This document shows positions 8,677 to 17,398 of a stretch of 58,388 nucleotides of DNA, one piece after another. Under the pieces are notes generated by a model. That model worked only from the letters and a program-made list of their open reading frames with translations, was not told the origin of the DNA and did no database searches. The translations under genes and the position numbers were made by a program. Position 1 is the first letter of the stretch. Each line of letters begins with the position of its first letter. The DNA is taken from the NCBI RefSeq assembly GCF_001730285.1, contig NZ_MIJZ01000018.1, positions 1 to 58,388 on the forward strand. Direction: 5' to 3'. Source of the stretch: Enterococcus ureasiticus. Lineage in GTDB: Bacteria; Bacillota; Bacilli; Lactobacillales; Enterococcaceae.

Positions 8677-9143
8677 ACTATATGAAAATGGCGGCAGAAG
8701 CGACAGTTGCCGGAATGGAAAAGAAATTTGGCGGCCCTTTTGGTGCAACCTTAGTTAGAAAGGGTGAAGTGATCGTGTCAGTCAGTAATGCGATGATGCG
8801 AGATACAGATCCATCAGCGCATGCAGAAATGGTTGCAGTGCGTGAAGCGTGTAAAAAATTAGATACAATGGATTTATCCGATTGCGAAATTTATGCAACG
8901 TGTGAACCTTGCCCAATGTGTGTTGGGGTTATTTTATGGGCAGGAATCAAAACAGTTTATTATTCAAATACTAGAGAAGATGCAGCAAAACATGGTTTTT
9001 CGGATATGCATTTACGAAATTATCTAGATGGTTCCGATCAATCACCGCTAGCAATGATTCATATGGAAGGATGCCCGGAGTGTGATTCTTTATGGGAAAC
9101 ATTTAATAAAATCAATTTGAATGACGAGTTGAATGAAGCCTAG
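8673..9143 (+). CDS. Guanine deaminase-like zinc-dependent nucleobase deaminase
   Basis: The 156-residue protein has the cytidine-deaminase-fold zinc site: H50-A-E52 (HAEM) and C80-x-x-C83 in CEPCPMC. Its length equals that of B. subtilis GuaD, and TREDAAKHGF after the active site resembles guanine deaminases more than tRNA adenosine deaminase. It would release ammonia from a ring amino group, giving xanthine if guanine is the substrate. It overlaps the permease stop by four bases and is the last gene of the operon, followed by a terminator. Cytosine, isocytosine or an aminated hydantoin-like compound are alternatives given the AllFGH partners. Confidence 0.75.
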   Translation: MNYMKMAAEATVAGMEKKFGGPFGATLVRKGEVIVSVSNAMMRDTDPSAHAEMVAVREACKKLDTMDLSDCEIYATCEPCPMCVGVILWAGIKTVYYSNTREDAAKHGFSDMHLRNYLDGSDQSPLAMIHMEGCPECDSLWETFNKINLNDELNEA

Positions 9144-9174
9144 TGTTTTTTGAAGCTTTTGTTGATATGGATTA

Positions 9175-9222
9175 TGAGTGGCTGAAAGATAACCCAAAGA
9201 GTTATCTCCCAACCACTTTTTT
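9175..9222 (+). terminator. Terminator of the PucR-linked operon
   Basis: GAGTGG pairs with CCACTT and an inner AGATAAC pairs with GTTATCT, followed by a T-run. It lies 32 nt after the deaminase stop. Confidence 0.75.
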
Positions 9223-9299
9223 ATTTCTAAAAATGGGATTTTACTGCAAAAAAATGAATCCAACTAACGTATTCTCTAGAATATCGGCGGGGAATCTGC

Positions 9300-9339
9300 T
9301 ACAATAGGTGAGAAGATTTTTTTAAGAAATAGCTATAAT
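9300..9339 (+). promoter_or_regulatory. efp promoter region
   Basis: Two possible -10 hexamers lie here: TACAAT at 9300-9305 and TATAAT at 9334-9339. Neither has a good -35. The leader then holds a 7-bp hairpin (TTCGATC 9361-9367 with GGTCGAA 9377-9383) before the AGAGGAG ribosome site of efp. Confidence 0.4.
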
Positions 9340-9408
9340 CTAAAGGCACTACACTAACGTTTCGATCAGACTTTTCGGTCGAACCTTAAAGAAAGAGGAG
9401 AAAACAAC

Positions 9409-9972
9409 ATGATAGCAGTAAGTGATCTTAAAGCAGGTATGACTTTTGAACAAGACGGCAAATTAATCCGTGTAATGGATGCTAGCCACCACAAACCTGG
9501 TAAAGGAAATACGGTTATGCGTATGAAATTGAAAGATGTTCGTACAGGCGCTACAACAGATACAACGATGCGTCCAGACGATAAAGTAAAGAAAGCTTTT
9601 ATCGAAAGCAAACCTGTTCAATATTTATACAGCCAAGATGATACAGCCAATTTCATGGATTTAGAAACATATGAACAATATGAAATTCCAACTTCTGTGA
9701 TCGAATATGAATTAAAATATCTTCTAGAAAATATGGAAGTAAAAATCCAATTTTACGGATCAGAAGTAATCGGCGTAACATTACCGACAACAGTTGTTTT
9801 AAAAGTAAAAGAGACACAACCATCGATCAAAGGTGCAACTGTTTCAGGTTCAGGGAAACCAGCAATCATGGAAACAGGACTTGTAGTTAACGTTCCTGAT
9901 TTTATCGAAGCGGATGAATTACTAGAAATCAATACACAAGAAGGTACGTATTTAAAACGTGCTTCAAAATAA
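9409..9972 (+). CDS. efp: Translation elongation factor P
   Basis: This 187-residue protein of the usual EF-P length relieves ribosome stalling at polyproline stretches. The N-terminal KOW-like domain carries the modifiable loop [14 protein letters not shown] with Lys32 at the tip. OB domains follow, with [18 protein letters not shown] and the C-terminal signature [17 protein letters not shown]. The loop and overall sequence are of the streptococcal type rather than the Bacillus QHVKPGKG type. It is a single gene with its own promoter region and a strong terminator. The ribosome site is AGAGGAG, about nine bases before the ATG. Confidence 0.97.
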   Translation: MIAVSDLKAGMTFEQDGKLIRVMDASHHKPGKGNTVMRMKLKDVRTGATTDTTMRPDDKVKKAFIESKPVQYLYSQDDTANFMDLETYEQYEIPTSVIEYELKYLLENMEVKIQFYGSEVIGVTLPTTVVLKVKETQPSIKGATVSGSGKPAIMETGLVVNVPDFIEADELLEINTQEGTYLKRASK

Positions 9973-9978
9973 GTTGAA

Positions 9979-10020
9979 TGAAAAACTGACAGGTGAGAAA
10001 TCGATCTGTCAGTTTTTCAT
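9979..10020 (+). terminator. efp terminator
   Basis: AAAAACTGACAG pairs perfectly with CTGTCAGTTTTT around a 13-base loop, seven bases after the efp stop. Confidence 0.9.
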
Positions 10021-10068
10021 TATGCTCATGTACAGTAATCCTTTCGTAATTACTAAATCTAGATGGCG

Positions 10069-10077
10069 TGGTACAAT
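10069..10077 (+). promoter_or_regulatory. Extended -10 upstream of napA
   Basis: TG-g-TACAAT is an extended -10 motif, 37 nt before the antiporter start. The -35 region (ATTACT at 10049-10054) is poor. Confidence 0.45.
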
Positions 10078-10114
10078 AAGTTATATATTTTTATAAGTAG
10101 AAAGGGAGAGAAAT

Positions 10115-11278
10115 ATGGGTTTTCTATTAACATTGTGTCTGGTCTTACTATTTACAAAACTTGCTGGGCATTTTTGTAATCGAGTGGGGGTTCCTTCTGT
10201 TATTGGGGAATTATTAGTCGGTATTTTGATTGGACCAGCATTATTAGGCTGGATTAAACCAGATGATTTTATGCATTATTTTTCAGAAATCGGTGTTATT
10301 ATTTTAATGTTTATTGCAGGACTGGAAAGTGATTTGGAATTATTGAAAAAATATTGGCGGCCAGCCTTATCAGTTGCGCTTTTAGGCATTGTGTTTCCAG
10401 CAGCGATGGGCTTTGGTGTTGGGGAAATGTTTCAGTTTTCCGTTCAAAATTCGATTTTTCTCGGGGTTCTTTTTAGTGCCACATCTGTTAGTATTTCGGT
10501 TCAAGTTTTAAAAGATTTGAAAAAAATAGACAGCGAAGAAGGGGCGACGATTCTTGGTGCGGCTGTGGTCGATGATATTGTTGTGGTTTTGATCTTGGGG
10601 ATCATGTTGAGCTTGATGAATCGCTCTACGCCAGGTGGAAGTTTGCCGATGTGGGAAGTTTTATTGTTGAAAGTCTTCTTCTTTGTTGTGATTTTTGCGG
10701 CCAGCAAATGGCTAGTACCTTGGCTCTTGAATTTGAGTAAGAAGTTGATTGCGATTGAAGCTGTTTCTGCTATTTCCTTGGTGATTTGTTTAGGCTTTGC
10801 TTATTTTGCAGAGATGTTGGATATGGGCGCGATCATTGGGGCCTTTTTTGCAGGTGTAGCAATTGCGCAGACTGATTATCGCAAGCGAGTCGATGAGAAA
10901 TTAGAAACGATTGGCTATACTGTATTTATACCGATGTTTTTTGTTTCTATTGGTTTAAATATGACATTTGCCGGCATGTCGAAGCATTTTCTTTTTATTG
11001 TCGTTTTAACGGTTGTCGCAGTGTTATCGAAATTATTAGGCGGTGCTTTAGGTGCCCGCGTAACTGGTTTCAAAGGCGTATCTACATTGATCATTGGCTC
11101 AGGAATGGTATCTAGAGGGGAAATGGCGCTGATCATTGCCCAAGTAGGATTGACCTCAAGTTTTCTTTCAGAAGAGTATTATTCTTCTGTGATCATTGTT
11201 ATTATTGCTACAACGATCATTGCACCATTGTTGTTAAAAGCAACAATCATGAAACAAGAAAAACAACTTCAATACTAG
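10115..11278 (+). CDS. napA: NapA-type Na+/H+ antiporter (CPA2 family)
   Basis: The 387-residue membrane protein has about 12 helices and is close in length to E. hirae NapA (383). The paired aspartates of the ion site lie in AAVVDDIVVV. Other CPA2 features are VGVPSVIGELLVGILIGP near the N-terminus and GSGMVSRGEMALIIAQVG near the C-terminus. It lacks the C-terminal TrkA-N domain of KefB/C types. It exchanges cytoplasmic Na+ or Li+ for protons. It stands alone between two terminators, with GAAAGGGAGAG as ribosome site. Confidence 0.9.
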   Translation: MGFLLTLCLVLLFTKLAGHFCNRVGVPSVIGELLVGILIGPALLGWIKPDDFMHYFSEIGVIILMFIAGLESDLELLKKYWRPALSVALLGIVFPAAMGFGVGEMFQFSVQNSIFLGVLFSATSVSISVQVLKDLKKIDSEEGATILGAAVVDDIVVVLILGIMLSLMNRSTPGGSLPMWEVLLLKVFFFVVIFAASKWLVPWLLNLSKKLIAIEAVSAISLVICLGFAYFAEMLDMGAIIGAFFAGVAIAQTDYRKRVDEKLETIGYTVFIPMFFVSIGLNMTFAGMSKHFLFIVVLTVVAVLSKLLGGALGARVTGFKGVSTLIIGSGMVSRGEMALIIAQVGLTSSFLSEEYYSSVIIVIIATTIIAPLLLKATIMKQEKQLQY

Positions 11279-11283
11279 AATGA

Positions 11284-11328
11284 AAAAACAGTTTCTACCA
11301 AAGCGTGCTTTGATAGAAACTGTTTTAT
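11284..11328. terminator. Bidirectional terminator between napA and the POT transporter
   Basis: AAAACAGTTTCTA-x-CAAAG pairs with CTTTG-x-TAGAAACTGTTTT, with A- and T-runs on either side. It lies between convergent genes. Confidence 0.88.
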
Positions 11329-11329
11329 T

Positions 11330-12799
11330 TTAGTGGATAGAACCCATTAATTTTTTGATCGGATTCTTAGAAAGAATCAGTAGAATACCCGCAATGACCG
11401 CCACGATTCCGACGATCCCGAAATACGCTGATTCAGTTTGAGGTGTGTAAAAACGTGCGATTTGAGCATTGATGGCTTGTGAAGCAGCATCGGCTAATAG
11501 CCAAATTGCAACGGTTTGCGATTCAAAGGCTTTAGGAGCAAGCTTTGTTGTAATTGATAGTCCAACTGGTGAAATACACATTTCTCCTACGATCATAATG
11601 AAGAAACTAAAGAATAACCACAACGGACTAACTTTTGTATTCGTTCCGTAAAGCAATCCAGGTAACATTAATAGTACAAAAGAAAGACCAGCAAAAACCA
11701 ATCCTAATGAAAATTTAACCACGGTTGACGGTTGTCTTTTCCCTAATCTTGTCCATAAAGTCACAAAAACGGGAGTTAAAACAACGACAAAAATCGGGTT
11801 TAATGATTGAAACCAACTGGGTGCAATCGAAAAACCAAATAATGTATCATTTGTTCGTTCATTTGCAAATAATGCTAAAATTGAAGAGCCTTGTTCTTCT
11901 AATGACCAAAAAACAATTCCAGCTAAAAATAATGGAATGTAACCAAGGACCCTCGGTTTTTCTTCTGCTGTTACGTTTTTGGAAGTCAGCATCTTGATAA
12001 AATAATAGACAGGCAACAAAATTCCCATCACACTAACACTATTGATAAAGAAACCAATCGTTAAATGGCCCATAAGAAAGGCGCCGCCAAAAAGTATGAT
12101 GACAAAAGCAAGAGCAATCAAAGAAGAGCGTATGAACGTTTTACGTTCTTCTGTCCCAATCGGGTTTGTCGGTTTTAAGCCGATACCAGCTAGTGATTTT
12201 TTACCTTGTAAATAATATTGCAGTAAGCCGAAAAACATACCGAACGCAGCTACAGAAAATCCAACATGATAGTTATAGGTTTGACCTAATGTTCCGACAA
12301 TAAATGGTGCCAATAATGCGCCGATATTGATTCCCATGTAAAAAATAGAAAAACCAGCATCACGACGGGTATCTGTTTTTGAATAAAGATGTCCGACCAT
12401 TCCAGAGACATTTGGTTTTAACATTCCTGTACCGATCACGATCAGTAAGATAGAAAGGAACAATGCTGCAATCCCAAATGGTGTCGCTAGAACAATGTGA
12501 CCAATCATAATGAATACGCCACCGAAGAAAACCGTTTTTCTAGCACCAAACACTCGGTCGGATAGCCATCCGCCAACAATGCTGGACATAAAAACCAGAG
12601 ATCCGTAGATCGACATGATTGCCAAAGCTGTTTCTTTTGGTAAACCTAAACCGCCATTTGCTACTGTATCATAGATATAGTACAGTAAAATGGCCCGCAT
12701 ACCGTAGTAACTAAATCTTTCCCACATCTCAGTAAAGAAGAGTGTAGACAATCCTTTTGGCTGACCCAAAAACGACTTGTCTAACTGCTGCTCGTCCAT
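11330..12799 (-). CDS. dtpT: Proton-dependent di/tripeptide transporter (POT/PTR2 family)
   Basis: The 489-residue protein has 12-14 membrane helices. POT signatures are TEMWERFSYYGMRAILLYY at the N-terminus (the ExxER proton-coupling motif), GGWLSDRVFGARKTVFFGG, and the PTR2 motif FYMGINIGALLAPFIVGTLG. It imports di- and tripeptides with protons, like lactococcal DtpT. The start is taken as the ATG at 12799 because GAGG lies nine bases upstream; a TTG at 12814 would overlap that ribosome site. The gene stands alone with a 188-nt AT-rich gap to the next, divergent gene. Confidence 0.92.
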   Translation of the reverse strand: MDEQQLDKSFLGQPKGLSTLFFTEMWERFSYYGMRAILLYYIYDTVANGGLGLPKETALAIMSIYGSLVFMSSIVGGWLSDRVFGARKTVFFGGVFIMIGHIVLATPFGIAALFLSILLIVIGTGMLKPNVSGMVGHLYSKTDTRRDAGFSIFYMGINIGALLAPFIVGTLGQTYNYHVGFSVAAFGMFFGLLQYYLQGKKSLAGIGLKPTNPIGTEERKTFIRSSLIALAFVIILFGGAFLMGHLTIGFFINSVSVMGILLPVYYFIKMLTSKNVTAEEKPRVLGYIPLFLAGIVFWSLEEQGSSILALFANERTNDTLFGFSIAPSWFQSLNPIFVVVLTPVFVTLWTRLGKRQPSTVVKFSLGLVFAGLSFVLLMLPGLLYGTNTKVSPLWLFFSFFIMIVGEMCISPVGLSITTKLAPKAFESQTVAIWLLADAASQAINAQIARFYTPQTESAYFGIVGIVAVIAGILLILSKNPIKKLMGSIH

Positions 12800-12987
12800 A
12801 AATAATAACCTCAATTCTTTTTAATATTCAGAAAATTCATTTAACCTAGTGTTTCTGAAAAAAGTATATGGCATATATTCTAAACTTTTACTCTTTTAAA
12901 TATCATAAATTTTCATGAATAGACTATAAGAAAATTGGTGTTTTTATTCATTTTTTTATCATATAAGAATAGAAAGGAAGAGTTTTA

Positions 12988-13365
12988 TTGAAAATAATAG
13001 CACAAAGACAGCAAGAATGGCGCTCACTGAAGTATTTGATTTTGTCAAAGTCTCAACCAGATTATAGAGCGATCAGGAGATTGTTTACGGATAATGAGTG
13101 GGATGAAAGAAAAGAACAGGCATTTAGAGGTTATCTGCAACACGCATTGGCTGAGCCGCCGAAAAAAGGCAATCTTCTAAATGCGTACCAACATGTTTGG
13201 GGATATTTTAAAAACAGAGCGACAGAGACCGAGCGACAAAAATATGAAGAACTGATTGAAACATTTTCTATAGATCAGGATGAATTACTCTCTTTTTTAA
13301 AAGAACTCACATTAAAATACCAAGAGCCATATCTACTACAGTCAAAACTTCTCTTTCCTCAATAG
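12988..13365 (+). CDS. DUF1722 (YbgA-like) protein
   Basis: The 125-residue protein matches the stand-alone DUF1722/YbgA family: WRSLKYLILSKSQPDYRAI at the N-terminus and the conserved NAYQHVWGYFK in the middle. The biochemical role of this family is not established. Many members are fused to DUF523, but this one is not. The start is a TTG at 12988, eight bases after AAAGGAAG; no ATG fits. It is monocistronic with its own terminator. Confidence 0.75.
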   Translation: MKIIAQRQQEWRSLKYLILSKSQPDYRAIRRLFTDNEWDERKEQAFRGYLQHALAEPPKKGNLLNAYQHVWGYFKNRATETERQKYEELIETFSIDQDELLSFLKELTLKYQEPYLLQSKLLFPQ

Positions 13366-13403
13366 GACAAACAACTAAATAATCAGAAAAAAGCGATTCA
13401 AAT

Positions 13404-13452
13404 AGCGAATCATAGTTTTAAGTTCGTTATAAATGTTTGGATTCGCTTTTTT
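13404..13452 (+). terminator. Terminator after the DUF1722 gene
   Basis: AGCGAATC (13404-13411) pairs perfectly with GATTCGCT (13440-13447), followed by a T-run. A competing hairpin, GATTC (13395-13399) with GAATC (13407-13411), would break it. Confidence 0.7.
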
Positions 13453-13516
13453 CGTATGTATAAAGACGATTATTTGTCAATACACGAATATTTATTGTTT
13501 AAATTTAAAAAACATA

Positions 13517-13545
13517 TTGAAATTGGTTTGTAAAATGAGTATACT
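13517..13545 (+). promoter_or_regulatory. Sigma-A promoter of the ABC importer/adenine deaminase operon
   Basis: TTGAAA at 13517-13522 and TATACT at 13540-13545 are separated by exactly 17 bases. The first gene begins 33 nt downstream. It is the clearest consensus promoter in the left half of the window. Confidence 0.82.
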
Positions 13546-13578
13546 GAATCAGTGGAAAAACGAACGAGGAGTGTATAA

Positions 13579-14415
13579 ATGAACAAGAATGTTCCGTATT
13601 TTATTGTAGCACCTGGAATGATTTTATTACTATTTTTCTTAATGATTCCTTTGGCTACAAGTATTTTACCAACTATTTTTTCAGACCAAGGGGTGACGTT
13701 GAGTAACTACCTTGATTTTTTTAAAGACGAATATAATCTATCGATCTTTTGGCGCACGATCAGAGTTTCGCTGATTGTTACGTTTATTTCAATTTTACTG
13801 GGGATTCCAACCGCTTATTACATCGCGGGAGTCAGTAAAAAATGGCGTGGAATTTTAATGGCGATGACCTTGTTTCCGCTATTGACTAATTCAGTTATTC
13901 GCAGTTTTGCTTGGATCAACATTTTAGGAAAAACAGGCGTGGTCAATTCGTTGTTGTTGAAAACAGGTTTGATCGCTCAGCCCCTGAATTTACTTTATAC
14001 AGAATTTGCTATTATTATTGGCTCTGTTTATCTTTTTTTACCAACGATGATCATGACGCTTGTAGGCGTTATGGAAAATATTGAAGGGGAAATGTTGGAA
14101 GCAGCCGAAACGTTGGGTGCAAGTCCATTCACGGCTTTTCGGAAAGTTGTATTGCCGCTTTCGATTCCTGGAACGATTGTTGGGAGTATCTTAGTTTTTA
14201 CTGGGACACTGACAGCCTACACCACACCGCAATTGTTAGGCGGCAATCAGAAAATGATGATGTCGACCTTTTTATATCAAAAAGCTAATACATTAGGAGA
14301 TTGGAAAGCAGCAAGTGTTTTAGCCTTGATTATGATCGTTGTAACGTTGATCGTTATGAAGGGACTTGATGTAGTCGCTAAAAAAGTTGATAGGAGAGAA
14401 GCAAACAATGCGTAA
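13579..14415 (+). CDS. Polyamine-type ABC importer permease (PotB-like)
   Basis: The 278-residue protein has six predicted helices. The cytoplasmic coupling loop is EAAETLGASPFTAFRKVVLPLSIPG, of the form EAA---G---------I-LP. Its order ahead of a second permease, an ATPase and a binding protein fits the PotABCD/FbpB class. The start is the ATG at 13579 after ACGAGGAG. Its stop overlaps the next start by eight bases. The transported compound is not shown by sequence; polyamines are the usual guess, but the two purine deaminases in the operon suggest a nucleobase or nucleoside-like solute. Confidence 0.88.
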   Translation: MNKNVPYFIVAPGMILLLFFLMIPLATSILPTIFSDQGVTLSNYLDFFKDEYNLSIFWRTIRVSLIVTFISILLGIPTAYYIAGVSKKWRGILMAMTLFPLLTNSVIRSFAWINILGKTGVVNSLLLKTGLIAQPLNLLYTEFAIIIGSVYLFLPTMIMTLVGVMENIEGEMLEAAETLGASPFTAFRKVVLPLSIPGTIVGSILVFTGTLTAYTTPQLLGGNQKMMMSTFLYQKANTLGDWKAASVLALIMIVVTLIVMKGLDVVAKKVDRREANNA

Positions 14416-15187
14416 ACAAAAAGGGATGACGCTGATTGCGATCCTAGTATTTTTATTTTTATTCTTACCACTTTGCTTGATTGTTGTTACATCCTTTGGA
14501 ACAGCTGCAGCAATTCAATTTCCAATCAAAGGATTTACTTTAGATTGGTATGCAAAAGCTTTGCAATCAGATACGTTTATGAGCAGTTTTAAATTGAGTT
14601 TGATCATCGGTGTACTAGCGACTGTTTTAGCCTTAATTGTTGGGATTCCAGCTTCTTACGCTTTGGCACGCTATTCAGTTAAAGGAAGAAACTTTATTAA
14701 AAGCTTCTTTTTATCACCAACTGTGATTCCTGGAATTGTCGTGGGGTATACATTATTTCAATATATTGTCATCAAATTAGGTTTGCCAATTTTTCAAGGC
14801 TTATTGATTGGTCACTTTTTGATTAGTTTGCCGTATATTATTCGAGTGGTCGGTTCAAGCATGGAGCAGTTGGACTATTCGATGGAAGAAGTTGCCTGGA
14901 CCTTGGGGTGTACAAAAACGCGTGCATTTGTTCAAATCGTTTTACCGAACGTTTCTTCAGGTATATTTGCGGCTTTTATGTTGGCTTTTGTAAATTCATT
15001 TAATAATGTTCCTGTGTCGATGTTTTTATCTGGCCCAGGAGTTACGATGTTGCCGACTTCTTTACTTAGTTATATGGAATACAACTATGATCCAACTGTT
15101 TCAGCCATTTCAGTAATGCTGATGTTACTGACAATGGGCTTGATGTTTTTGATCGAAAAAACATTAGGATTAGCTTCGATTGCGTAA
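14408..15187 (+). CDS. Polyamine-type ABC importer permease (PotC-like)
   Basis: The 259-residue protein has six predicted helices. The EAA loop reads EEVAWTLGCTKTRAFVQIVLPNVSSG, and the early periplasmic segment FPIKGFTLDWYAKAL is typical of PotC-like subunits (F-x-G-x-T-x-x-W-Y). It pairs with the preceding permease to form the membrane channel. The ATG at 14408 overlaps the upstream stop and has GGAGAG before it; an in-frame ATG at 14387 lacks a ribosome site. Confidence 0.88.
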   Translation: MRKQKGMTLIAILVFLFLFLPLCLIVVTSFGTAAAIQFPIKGFTLDWYAKALQSDTFMSSFKLSLIIGVLATVLALIVGIPASYALARYSVKGRNFIKSFFLSPTVIPGIVVGYTLFQYIVIKLGLPIFQGLLIGHFLISLPYIIRVVGSSMEQLDYSMEEVAWTLGCTKTRAFVQIVLPNVSSGIFAAFMLAFVNSFNNVPVSMFLSGPGVTMLPTSLLSYMEYNYDPTVSAISVMLMLLTMGLMFLIEKTLGLASIA

Positions 15188-15244
15188 CTAATAGAAAGAG
15201 CAATCGTAAATTTCGGACTTAATAGGTAGAAAGAGGAGAAAATT

Positions 15245-16285
15245 TTGACTTTTGTTGATTTAAAAGAGATACGTGTCAGCTATGATGGCAAACAAGATAT
15301 ATTAAAAGATTTAAGCATTTCAATGGAAAAAGGGGAATTGGTTTCACTTCTTGGCCCAAGTGGTTGCGGAAAAACAACAACGCTCCGAGTGATCGCGGGA
15401 TTGATCAAACCAAACGACGGTTCTTTTAAGCTGGATGAAGATGATTTGACGAAAGTACCTGTGCATAAACGAAATTTTGGTATGGTATTTCAAAGTTATG
15501 CTTTATTTCCACATTTGACGATCGCTGAGAATGTTGCATTTGGGTTGAAATTAAGAAAAGAATCGAAAGCAAGTACAAAAGAAAAAGTGGAGAAAATGTT
15601 AGAAGTTTGCGGTTTAGAAAATCTTGGGGATCGTTATCCTAAGCAACTCTCAGGCGGACAAAGGCAACGTGTCGCTTTAGCGCGTGCCTTGATCATTGAA
15701 CCGAAACTATTATTATTAGATGAACCTTTAAGTAATTTAGATGCAAAATTAAGAGTAGCAATGCGAATCGAAATCAAACGGATCCAACAACAATTAGGGA
15801 TCACAACCGTATTTGTGACCCACGACCAAGAAGAATGTTTTTCTATTTCAGATAAGGTAGCAATCATGAATAACGGCGTGATCGAGCAATATGATTCACC
15901 AGAGATGATCTATCGTTTGCCAAGAACAAAATTTGTAGCACAATTTATCGGATTTGAAAATTTCTTTGCTGTGACGAAAAATGCTGAAGGGCAATATAAA
16001 AGTGAAAATGGTCAACTGTTCACTACGACGAATCCACAACCAACGGCAACTGAGACAGTTGCAACGATTCGCCCAGAAGACATTGAAATTGTGGCCGCAA
16101 CAACGCAAAATTCAATCGAAGGAACAGTTCTGGTTAGAACCTTTTTAGGGAAAAGTTATCAATATGAAGTAACAACGCCGCTTGGAAAACTATTAGTCAA
16201 TGGAACGAGTGAACAGATTTATGAAACAGGAGACAAAATCGACTTGGTATTTCCAGCAGATAAACTAGTTGTTTTAGAAAAATAA
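15245..16285 (+). CDS. ABC importer ATPase (PotA-like, MOI/TOBE type)
   Basis: The 346-residue protein carries the complete nucleotide-binding domain: Walker A GPSGCGKTT (37-45), Q-loop Gln83, signature LSGGQ (135-139), Walker B LLLLDE (155-160) and H-loop His193. A C-terminal TOBE-type domain (about 235-345) is usual for polyamine, iron and sugar importers. The start is a TTG at 15245, six bases after AGAGGAG at 15233-15239; no ATG is suitable. It energises the two permeases upstream. Confidence 0.92.
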   Translation: MTFVDLKEIRVSYDGKQDILKDLSISMEKGELVSLLGPSGCGKTTTLRVIAGLIKPNDGSFKLDEDDLTKVPVHKRNFGMVFQSYALFPHLTIAENVAFGLKLRKESKASTKEKVEKMLEVCGLENLGDRYPKQLSGGQRQRVALARALIIEPKLLLLDEPLSNLDAKLRVAMRIEIKRIQQQLGITTVFVTHDQEECFSISDKVAIMNNGVIEQYDSPEMIYRLPRTKFVAQFIGFENFFAVTKNAEGQYKSENGQLFTTTNPQPTATETVATIRPEDIEIVAATTQNSIEGTVLVRTFLGKSYQYEVTTPLGKLLVNGTSEQIYETGDKIDLVFPADKLVVLEK

Positions 16286-16312
16286 ACGATAAGATGAAGG
16301 GGAGTAAATAAA

Positions 16313-17377
16313 ATGAAAAAGAAACTAATGATCAGTGTTTTAGCAACAGCAACTTTGGTAATGGCAGCTTGTGGGAATAGCGAGGCAAACACGAAAGAAG
16401 AGAGCAAAAGTGGCAGTAAAGCACTTGTTGTTTCTACCTTTGGTTTAAGTGAAGATCTTGTAAAAAAAGATATTATTGCCCCTTTTGAAAAAGCAAATGA
16501 TGCAAAGGTTACCCTAGAAGTAGGAAATAGTGCAGACCGTTACACAAAATTATTGAATAATCCTAATGCTGGAATCGACGTGATCGAATTAGCGCAAGCC
16601 AATGCAACACAGGGCGAAAAAGAAGGTCTTTTTGAAAACATAACAGAAAAAGAAGTACCGAATATCAAAGATTTAACTGCTGGCGCAAAGGAAGTCTACG
16701 AAAGTGGAGCAGGTATCCCGATCGCAGTTAATAGCATAGGTATTGTTTATAACAAAGAAAAAGTCGGCAAAGAAATCACCAGCTGGGACGATCTATGGTC
16801 ATCTGACCTTAAAGGGAAAATTTCTGTACCAGATATTTCAACAACGGCTGGACCGTTGATGTTATACATTGCGAGTGATCACGCAGGGGTAGATATCACG
16901 ACCGATAAAGGCAAAGCAGCGTTTGACGCAATGAAAGAGTTAAAACCAAATGTTGTGAAGACTTATTCAAAATCATCAGACCTTGCCAACATGTTCCAAT
17001 CAGGTGAAATTGAAGTAGCAGTCGTTGCTGATTTTGCTGTAGACATCATTCAAGGTGCTTCTAAAGAGGCAACATACGTTGTTCCTGAAAGTGGTACCTA
17101 TGCAAATTTCAATACAATAAATGTACCTAAAAGTTCTAAGAATAAAGAATTAGCATATACATTTGTCAATGAGAGAATTAGCGAAGCGTCACAAAAAGCA
17201 AAAGCCATTTCACTAAACGAAGGCCCGACAAATAGTAAAGTAACACTTGACGAAAAACAAGCAGAAAATAAAACCTACGGTAAAGTAGCAGATCGAGCAA
17301 AAACAGTTGATTTTTCATTCATTAATGACAACTTATCCAATTGGGTCGACCAATGGAATCGTACAATGAACCAATAA
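16313..17377 (+). CDS. PotD-like solute-binding lipoprotein
   Basis: The 354-residue protein has a lipoprotein signal with lipobox VMAAC (Cys20). The mature part is a periplasmic-binding-protein type 2 fold of the PotD/PotF class, with PNAGIDVIELAQANATQGEKE near the start and GIPIAVNSIGIVYNKEKVG in the hinge region. It delivers the solute to the permeases. Residues that would bind polyamine are not clearly conserved by eye, so substrate is open. It sits 27 nt after the ATPase and 21 nt before adenine deaminase. Confidence 0.88.
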   Translation: MKKKLMISVLATATLVMAACGNSEANTKEESKSGSKALVVSTFGLSEDLVKKDIIAPFEKANDAKVTLEVGNSADRYTKLLNNPNAGIDVIELAQANATQGEKEGLFENITEKEVPNIKDLTAGAKEVYESGAGIPIAVNSIGIVYNKEKVGKEITSWDDLWSSDLKGKISVPDISTTAGPLMLYIASDHAGVDITTDKGKAAFDAMKELKPNVVKTYSKSSDLANMFQSGEIEVAVVADFAVDIIQGASKEATYVVPESGTYANFNTINVPKSSKNKELAYTFVNERISEASQKAKAISLNEGPTNSKVTLDEKQAENKTYGKVADRAKTVDFSFINDNLSNWVDQWNRTMNQ

Positions 17378-17398
17378 ACAACAAGAAAGGCGATAAGT

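Noticed and set aside
9361-9390. tRNA-like element before efp
   Set aside because: TTCGATC/GGTCGAA forms only a short hairpin; no acceptor stem, anticodon arm or CCA end.
13366-13578. Purine riboswitch ahead of the ABC importer/adenine deaminase operon
   Set aside because: No purine aptamer core or three-way junction can be read; the promoter to start distance is only about 33 nt.
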